From assembly GCF_018991925.1 (NCBI RefSeq), contig NW_024755055.1, forward strand, positions 1,507,137 to 1,571,136: a DNA stretch of 64,000 nucleotides, read 5' to 3'. The stretch comes from Homarus americanus. Taxonomy: Eukaryota; Arthropoda; Malacostraca; Decapoda; Nephropidae. Below, in pieces: positions 57,686 through 64,000 of this stretch. The number at the start of each line of letters is the position of its first letter. Position 1 is the stretch's first letter. The notes under the pieces were generated by a model that was not told the origin of the DNA, did no database searches, and saw only the letters and a program-made list of their open reading frames with translations. Made by a program: the position numbers and the translations under genes.

Positions 57686-60600
57686 ATGCTGAGATTACTG
57701 AATATGGTTACTGTGCTAGGCGCCCGGCTCTTCCGTCACCGAATATTATTAGTTGTGCTCCTGCCTGTGATGCTGGTCGTTACCCTCCACCTGAAGTTTC
57801 ATCTTGATACCAGCAGGAGGTATGTGGCTCTTCCTCTGACAGTCACTACCCCCTTATTGTGACGCTTACTCTGACAGTCACTACCCCCTTTTTGTGGCTC
57901 TTCCTCTGACAGTCACTACCCCCCTTATTGTGCCTCAAAGTCACAGCCTCCTCATTATTGTGGCATCAAATTACCGTCCCATTAGTCTCACGTCAATCAT
58001 AGGCAAGTTGCTAGAGTCAATTATTGCTACAAAAATCAGAAGCCACCTTGAAACATTCAACTTAATTCAGTCTTTTCAGCACGGGTTCACCCAGGGACGT
58101 TCTTGTCTCACAAATTTGCTTAGCTTTTTCTCAGAAGTATATGAAGCGGTAGATAATGATGTCAGATGATATAATTTATTTAGATTTCAGTAAAGCATTC
58201 GATAGAGTCCCTCATGAGAGATTGATAAGGAAGGTAGAAGCACATGGAATAGGTGGATCAGTATTAAAATGGATTAGGTCATGGTTAACTGGTAGGAAAC
58301 AAAGAGTCAGCATAAATGGATTAAAGTCAGACTGGGGTGCGGTCAAAGCGGAGTTCCCCAGGGATCTGTATTAGGCCCTCTCTGTTTGTTATATTCATTA
58401 ATGATCTTGATTTAGGCATAACTAGTAGGATTAGTAAATTTGCAGATGATACAAATGGGAGAGTGATAAATTCAGACAGTGACTTTGAACACCTTCAAAG
58501 AGATCTAGATACCTTACATGAGTGGTCAGTAGACTGGCAAATGAATTTTAATACTGATAAATGCAGGTACTAAAGAGAAGAAGACGAATACAAACGTTAA
58601 GTATAAACTAGGTAACACGGAAATAGAAAACTCAGATTGTGAAAAAGATCTAGGTGTATTTGTTAGCAACGACTTGAAACCTAGAAAACAATGTATTAGC
58701 GTTCGCAGGCAAACAGGATTCTTGGGTTCATATCTGGGTCTGTGAGTAACAGAACTGCTGACGTTATCTTGAAACTTTACCTAGCATTAGTGAGGACACA
58801 TGGATTATGCGGTTCAATTCTGGTGTCCTTATTATAGAATGGACATAGATTCTTTTGGAGAGAGTACAAAGAAGAATGACAAAAATGATCCATAATATTA
58901 GAAACCTTCCATATGAAGAAAGACTGAAAAGCTTAGGCTTGCATTCATTAGAGAGGCGTGAGTTAGGGAGATATGATAGAGGTGTACAAGTGGGTAAGTG
59001 GGATTAACAAGGGTAAAATGGAAGATGTTCTGAAGCTCAGTAATAACGAAATAACTAGAACAAATGGCTTTAAATTAGATAAATTCCGATTCAGAAAGGA
59101 TATAGGCAAGCACTGGTTTGGTAATAGAGTTGTGGATATGTGGAATGGAGGCTGCAGTGCTATAGTAGGATCGGGGACGCTAGGGACTTCAAGACGAGTT
59201 GGATAGGCGCATGGAAGTGCTGGGGTGGGTGTGAAAGGATCTGCCCTGCATGGGCCAGTCGGCCTCCTGCAGTATCCCATCTTATGTTCTTATGTTCTTA
59301 TGTTCCTCTGACAGTCACAGCCTCCTTATTGTGCCTCAAAGTCACAGCCTCCCCTTATTGTGGCTCTTTTCCTCGACAGTCACTACCCCCCTTTTGTGCC
59401 TCAAAGTCACAGCCTCCCCATGTGCCTAAAGTCACAGCCTCCCCTTATTGTGTCTTTTCTCTGACAGTCACTACCCCCTTGTGGCTCTTTTCCTCTGACA
59501 GTCACTACTCCTTATTGTGGCGCTTACTCTGACAATCACTACTCCCTTATTGTGCCTCAAAGTCACAGCCTCTTATTGTGGCTCTTCCTCAAAGTCACAG
59601 CCACATCTCTATTATCTATCTATCTATTATTTGTCTACCTATCTCTATTATCTATCTATATCTATTATCTATCTATTACTGTCTACAGGTTACCAACACC
59701 ATGTTGGATAAGAAGTGAAGTGACCGAACTGTAGTCCAACACAACGTTGCCTTCCTGAAGAGCCACAAAGTGTGCTTCATCATACTGGGTGAAACAGGCG
59801 TGATGGGGTGGGGGTAGGTGAGGGAGATAAGAGGGAGTGAAGAGGTGAGGTGAGAGGGGGTAGAGAGAGAGGGGGGTGGGAGGGAGGGAGGAGAGAGAGG
59901 AGTGATGAGAGGAGGTGAGAGAGAAAGAGGGGAGTGTGAGTGGGGGGGAGGGGTGAGAGAGAGAGAGGGGTAGGAGAGGGAGGGAATGAGAGAGAGTGAG
60001 TGAGAGGGGGTGGGTGGAGAGGAGGGAGGGGTGAGGAGAGGGTGGGTGGGGAGAGAGGGGTGGGGAGGAGGGGTGGAGAGAGAGGGAGTGAGAGAGAGAG
60101 GGAGGGAGTGAGAGAGGGGGGTGGAGAGAGGGAGGGAGGGAGAGGGTGTGAGAGGGGGAGGGGAGGGAGGGAGAGAGAGGGGGGGGGGTGAGGGGGGGAG
60201 GAGAGAGAGAGAGAGAGAGAGACTTTGGTACACACACACACACACCAAATAACGAAAAATAAATATAATATTGTCCCCTAATTCTTACACATTGAAACAA
60301 AAAAGGCATTAATTCCTTCTCTAGTAAACAACACCTTGATCCTGACAAAGATAACCTAACCCAACCTAATCCAACCCTAACCTAACCCAACCTAAGCTAA
60401 CCTAACTACATCTGTTGCTACATCCTTCTACAGAACATCTTCTTTCGGTATGGACTGAAACACAACCTGCACTTCGCTCTGCCCCTCGTTGGCAACTATT
60501 TCGGAGGAGGGTTGCGGCCCTTCAATGCTGACATGCTCAAGGCTTCTCCCTGGAACAAACTCGGTGTTAATATCATGGCTGTTCATATGAAGTGGGATCA

Positions 60601-63526
60601 TCAACAGGTGAGTATCCATGATAATACATATCAAAGTCAAACTGGATTTATGATAATTCAGCAACTTATTCACTTACGTTTTGACTCAATGATTCTCTCA
60701 AGTTTATAATGTGGATATAAATATAGACCATACGACTCAGTGCTTTATCTATTCTCTTTTGTTTTTTAATGTTTCTTGGACACCCCGATCAAACTCAGTC
60801 ATTTGTACTGTGGGCTCTGGTCTGCGTGTTGGTCTTATTATATAATACTCAAGATACGTTTACTGCCCAGGGCTTATAAGTTTATCTCAGGTTGTCGTTT
60901 AGTGTGACGTTGTAATGGGAGAGTTTCTTTTCATTTTATATCCCACCTAAGCTGCCATCATTTGTAATGGGACGTTTTCCTTTACTTGTTATTATTTCAG
61001 ACGTAGTCCTTTTATTCTTCAATACTTGATATATATACTTATTCTTATATATTCTTGCTTATATTCTTATATAAGTAACTTATATTTCTCTGCTTATATT
61101 TTCTAAGCCATGTTCTTCCTTTTCATTTTCTTTCATATATATTATATCCTCTTCAATATATTCTGTTCTAGTTATATTCTAAACCATTGATTAACCTGGG
61201 TAACCATGTCTTTGTTATTACCACACTTATTATACTTACAACGGTAGCCTGCCACCACCCAGACTTTTATTAGACTATAACATATCTTAGTTAACTGTTA
61301 GGTAGCGAGCTTCTAGGCACGTGAGTTAGTTATTTTCTGAGAACCAATGTGTGAAAGGATAGAGTGGTGATACTCGTAGTCTACCAGTTCAACATTTATT
61401 AACACAAGGAGTGAGCAAGATGTTAATCAAGTACACTCACCCCTGACTGGACCACTCAGGTCCCACTTTATCATTCATAAAATAGGGCTTCAGTTACTTA
61501 TTATATCATTAAACAACTTCAATTACTTATTACATCATTAAACAACTTCAATTACTTATTACATCATTAAACAACTATTAAGTTCACTCAGACAAGATTG
61601 GACCCTCAGGTCTTACTGTACTATTGATAAAATAGATCCGCAATTACTTACACTTTTTATCCTCTACGCCACTGATCGGCTCGTTATCCTCTTGGGCGAT
61701 CGGTCACGTCTCTGATTACTTTTCCTTTTCATTTATCCTCTTCACCAAAAGATCGGCTCGCTAGCCGCCCGGGCGATCGGTCACGTCTCTGCACGCTCTG
61801 TTGGCAAATACTGGGCATGCACCGGCTCCTGAATGTACCTGAACCCGCTCCAGTGTTGGTCGAGTCTTGTCTTAAGAGCTCGCACCGGTGCTGTCACAAC
61901 ACTCTCTGGTAGATTGTTCCAAGAATTTACAACCCTCACTCCGAAAATGTTTGCCCTCACAGTTTTCTGGACTTGCGGCTTCTTCAATCTTGAGCTGTGA
62001 CCCCTTGTGGGCGGCGTCCGCCAGCTCAAGTAAGGACACTTCGACTGAGTAGTGCCCTCTGGGATGCTTATACCTCAACTAGGTCACCCCTTGCCCGACT
62101 GTAATATAAGCTAGGCAAGTTCAGGCGCTCCAATCTCTCAGGGTAGCTGAGGTGCCGATGCAGGCACCAGTCTGGTGGCCCTCCTTTGAACATTTTCAAC
62201 CAACTGACAGTCCCTAGCATATCTCGGGGACCAGACGGGGTGACAGTACTCCAGATGGGGAAGCACTTCACTCTTGAAGTTCGTTACAAGGGACAGACCG
62301 TCTAGATATCTGAACGACCTTCTTATAAGACCCAATAGTTTATTTGCCTGGTTTACCTTCTTCTCGCAATGGCCTGAGAACTTCAGCTCATTGTCAACAT
62401 ACACACCTAGGTCCTTCTTGCATTCAGTCTCAACTAGTGCTTTAACTGTAATCAGACATATCTAAGTTGACTTAAAACAATGGTGTTCTCTCTCACCTTC
62501 AGATTTACTTTATAGAGAGGTTGGTTTCAGGAAGTCAGAGAAAATTTGAAAACGGACGACTCAGGTGTCTTGAAGTGATGAGAAAACGGACGCCTCAGAG
62601 GGGAGACTCAATAAAGAAGGCATAGCTACATGTTTTGTGAGCTATTGAGTTTAATATGAATCGTCTGATTTTACGTTAACTAACATGTCCGACTGTGGTC
62701 ATTACAACGTAGCTTAACACATATCCTGAGTGTGTCTTACTTCGCAGGTGAAGAAGGTGATGCCCCTCGACACGGCCTTCGTCAGTATAGTCAGGGATCC
62801 TATAGAGCTGTTCGAGTCCCTCTATACTTACGTCAAGATGGACAAGGTTAGTGTTGTCTCTTCTTACTCCGTCTATCCACCATCATCATGCTAATTTCTA
62901 TCTTTTCTTACTCTATTAGTTTTATTTTTTCTTTCCTTCTATTATGGAATTGTCATTTCTCACTAACACTCATTCCCTCCTGCTTTTCCTCAGTACCCCT
63001 TGACCTCTACTCTTCAAGTTGGTACTGTATTCTATTCATAATTTTAATAAGAATCATGAGTTTAATAGACCGATAGAATCCAATAGTATGGCTTACACTG
63101 TGAACCATATGAACTGATTCAAGTTATGCCAGAAGGGAACATTTTCATAAATCTGATAAAATATAAAAAATTACAAATAAACCCTAATTTAATCTGTAAA
63201 CATGTATGTATTTATTTGTTTACTGAGATACAATGTTGTTTGACTTGTTTATTTAATGATTTGTGGGATAAAGACAGATACCTTGATTCCTAAACCCTTT
63301 AAATCCCTTTTAGGATTTTTACCTAAATATTAAAAACAATCTTATGATGTTCCTTGACTGTACTGTGTTTCCTCAGGCATACCACATGACGGTAGAGGAG
63401 TTCGCCCTGAATGTATCCATTGATGCTCCCAGACACCTGGGATACATTGGTTATAACCAGATGGTGTGGGACTTTGGCATTCCAGACCAGAAGCAAATAT
63501 ATAATCTCACTCATGTCAGTCAGCTG
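57686..63526 (+). CDS. Second galactose-3-O-sulfotransferase-like gene (3' end beyond window; exon 2 disrupted)
   Basis: Five exons: 57686-57819, 59689-59788, 60434-60607, 62748-62846 and 63377-63526; the gene continues past the right edge. Exon 1 (MLRLLNMVTVLGARLFRHR) ends in a type II signal anchor, ILLVVLLPVMLVVTLHL, after a basic stretch, as expected for a Golgi enzyme. Exon 2 should carry the 5'-phosphosulfate loop but is broken. NVAFLKSHK and KCASS lie in different frames, and the entry frame hits a TAG first. Exon 3 has FFRYGLKHNLHFALPLVGNY. Exon 4 has the 3'-phosphate motif VSIVRDPIELFESLY. Exon 5 has AYHMTVEEFALNVSIDAPRH. Two intron positions match the paralogue at 10850-12732. As written it cannot make full-length protein: pseudogene or sequence error. 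Confidence 0.8.
57832..57956. repeat. CTCTGACAGTCACTACCCCC minisatellite, left part
   Basis: Short tandem units of the form CTCTGACAGTCACTACCCCC followed by TTATTGTGGC. The same array resumes at 59307-59600, on the far side of a LINE insertion, inside intron 1 of the sulfotransferase. Confidence 0.85.
57957..59306 (+). mobile_element. CR1-like LINE, 5'-truncated, frameshifted
   Basis: The copy begins in the reverse-transcriptase domain at ASNYRPISLTSIIGKLLE and continues with QHGFTQGRSCLTNLL. After a frameshift come IIYLDFSKAFDRVPHERLI and WIRSWLTGRKQRVSINGL, then the active-site FADDTN at about 58439-58456, and a C-terminal KFRFRKDIGKHWFGNRVVD near 59085. It ends in CTTATGTTCTTATGTTCTTA octamers, the 3' style of CR1-group LINEs. 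At least two frameshifts and stops make it inactive. It lies in intron 1 of the sulfotransferase. Confidence 0.88.
59307..59600. repeat. CTCTGACAGTCACTACCCCC minisatellite, right part
   Basis: Continuation of the array at 57832-57956. Units alternate CCTCAAAGTCACAGCCTCCC with CTTATTGTGGCTC. A (TATC/TCTA)n tetranucleotide run follows at about 59608-59680, just before the exon 2 acceptor. Confidence 0.85.
59805..60222. repeat. Polypurine (G/A) tract in sulfotransferase intron 2
   Basis: More than 400 bp of the plus strand are almost entirely G and A, with scattered T, in GAGAGGGAGGGAGG-type patterns, ending in a pure (GA)n run. Long minus-strand Ser/Pro/Leu-rich open frames through it are artefacts. 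A (CA)n run follows at 60231-60246. Confidence 0.9.
60350..60412. repeat. AACCT-type short array
   Basis: CCTAACCCAACCTAATCCAA-type run, the reverse orientation of the TTAGG motif, just upstream of the exon 3 acceptor at 60433. Confidence 0.8.
61488..61577. repeat. 29-bp tandem repeat, 3 copies
   Basis: Three near-identical copies of CTTCAATTACTTATTACATC followed by ATTAAACAA, in sulfotransferase intron 3. The first copy has two differences. Confidence 0.9.
61659..62470 (-). mobile_element. LINE ORF2 C-terminal fragment, frameshifted
   Basis: The minus strand encodes YVDNELKFSGHCEKKVNQAN, LGLIRRSFRYLDG, LPHLEYCHPVWSP and ARDCQLVENVQRRATRL. After frameshifts come YPERLERLNLPSLYYSRARG, ANIFGVRVVNSWNNLPE and RLDQHWSGFRYIQEP. 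These are the region after the reverse transcriptase in CR1/Jockey-like LINEs, and the family differs from the LINE at 57957. The extreme 3' sequence (CTGATCGGCTCGTT ... CGATCGGTCACGTCTCTG) occurs twice, at 61659-61712 and 61731-61794. It lies in intron 3 of the sulfotransferase. Confidence 0.85.
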
Positions 63527-63597
63527 GTATGTTCTGTGAGAGATGGGATGTTAGAGACAGTGTGATTGTGAGCTATTTGTATTGTATTTTGTTCCCC

Positions 63598-63835
63598 TGT
63601 GAGTATATCAGGCTATGAATGGGAAGTTGTGAGTTGTTAGTATATCAGGCTACGAATGGGAAGTTGTGAGCTATTGTTTCTATGTCAGGCTCTGTATTGG
63701 AAGTTGTGAGTTATTGTTTCTATGTCAGGCTCTGTATTGGAAGTTGTGAGTTAGTTGTATATCAGGCTACGAATGGGAAGTTGTGAGCTATTATTTCTAT
63801 GTCAGGCTCTGAATGGGAAGTTGTTAGTATATCCC
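63598..63835. repeat. ~40-bp minisatellite, about 6 copies
   Basis: Units built from TATGTCAGGCTCTGTATTGG or TATATCAGGCTACGAATGGG followed by AAGTTGTGAGTTATTGTTTC. The array lies just downstream of sulfotransferase exon 5, in the intron or flank that leads out of the window. Confidence 0.85.
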
Positions 63836-64000
63836 ATTGATCCAGGTGCTAATTCGTTTAGGGCGGGCGGGTCGTGTTGCGTCTCTGTAACAAAGCGTGT
63901 TCGGCATCCGGGCCTTCGATGTAGAGCGGCAGAAATTGGACAGTGATTACATAAGTTCGTCAAGATCGTCTTAGTGAGGTGAAAGTGTATACACAGTGAT

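Noticed and set aside
59676..60348. Long Ser/Pro/Leu-rich minus-strand open frames
   Set aside because: They are translations of the polypurine tract in all three frames, inside an intron of a gene on the other strand.

Overview
This is nuclear DNA from an animal, with intron-containing genes, about 45-50 kb of repeat-rich intergenic and intronic sequence, and no operons. The gene repertoire is metazoan. The many TTAGG-type (AACCT) short arrays, the very high load of microsatellites and minisatellites, and the mixture of CR1-like LINEs, hAT and Tigger-like elements suggest an arthropod, most likely a decapod crustacean. That placement is inferred from repeat style and was not tested against a database.

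Layout, left to right. 1-10.8 kb is repeats: a 30-bp minisatellite, a TTAGG/TTACG array, a minisatellite carrying repeated nuclear-receptor-like motifs, microsatellites, a SINE-like repeat and a decayed LINE with a restriction-like endonuclease remnant. 10.85-12.73 kb (+) holds the 3' four exons of a galactose-3-O-sulfotransferase-like gene. 13.6-15.9 kb (+) is a complete Hikeshi gene (Hsp70 nuclear import). 16-23.5 kb is intergenic with three inverted-repeat elements. 23.6-24.2 kb (-) is LSM3 and 26.8-27.2 kb (-) is CHRAC1. A deleted hAT element and a minisatellite follow. 31.4-38.4 kb (+) is a nine-exon ODF2/cenexin-like coiled-coil gene. It converges on the ten-exon NPLOC4 gene at 45.2-50.8 kb (-). 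52.3-53.4 kb is a hAT-type element with a perfect 8-bp target duplication and a LINE nested inside it. 57.7-63.5 kb (+) holds the first five exons of a second galactose-3-O-sulfotransferase-like gene, whose introns are full of LINE fragments and simple repeats and which runs off the right edge.

The protein genes are mostly unrelated housekeeping genes (nuclear import, RNA decay and splicing, chromatin assembly, centriole appendages, p97-dependent protein extraction). The only functional link I see is the pair of sulfotransferase paralogues at the two ends. They point the same way and share two intron positions, but differ at others. I found no convincing previously undescribed system. The items most worth checking are the start codon isolated on its own exon and the GC-AG intron in NPLOC4, the double frameshift in exon 2 of the second sulfotransferase, the tandem DR1-like motif cluster near 1.9 kb, and a paired Tigger-like MITE that keeps a 20-residue micro-ORF.
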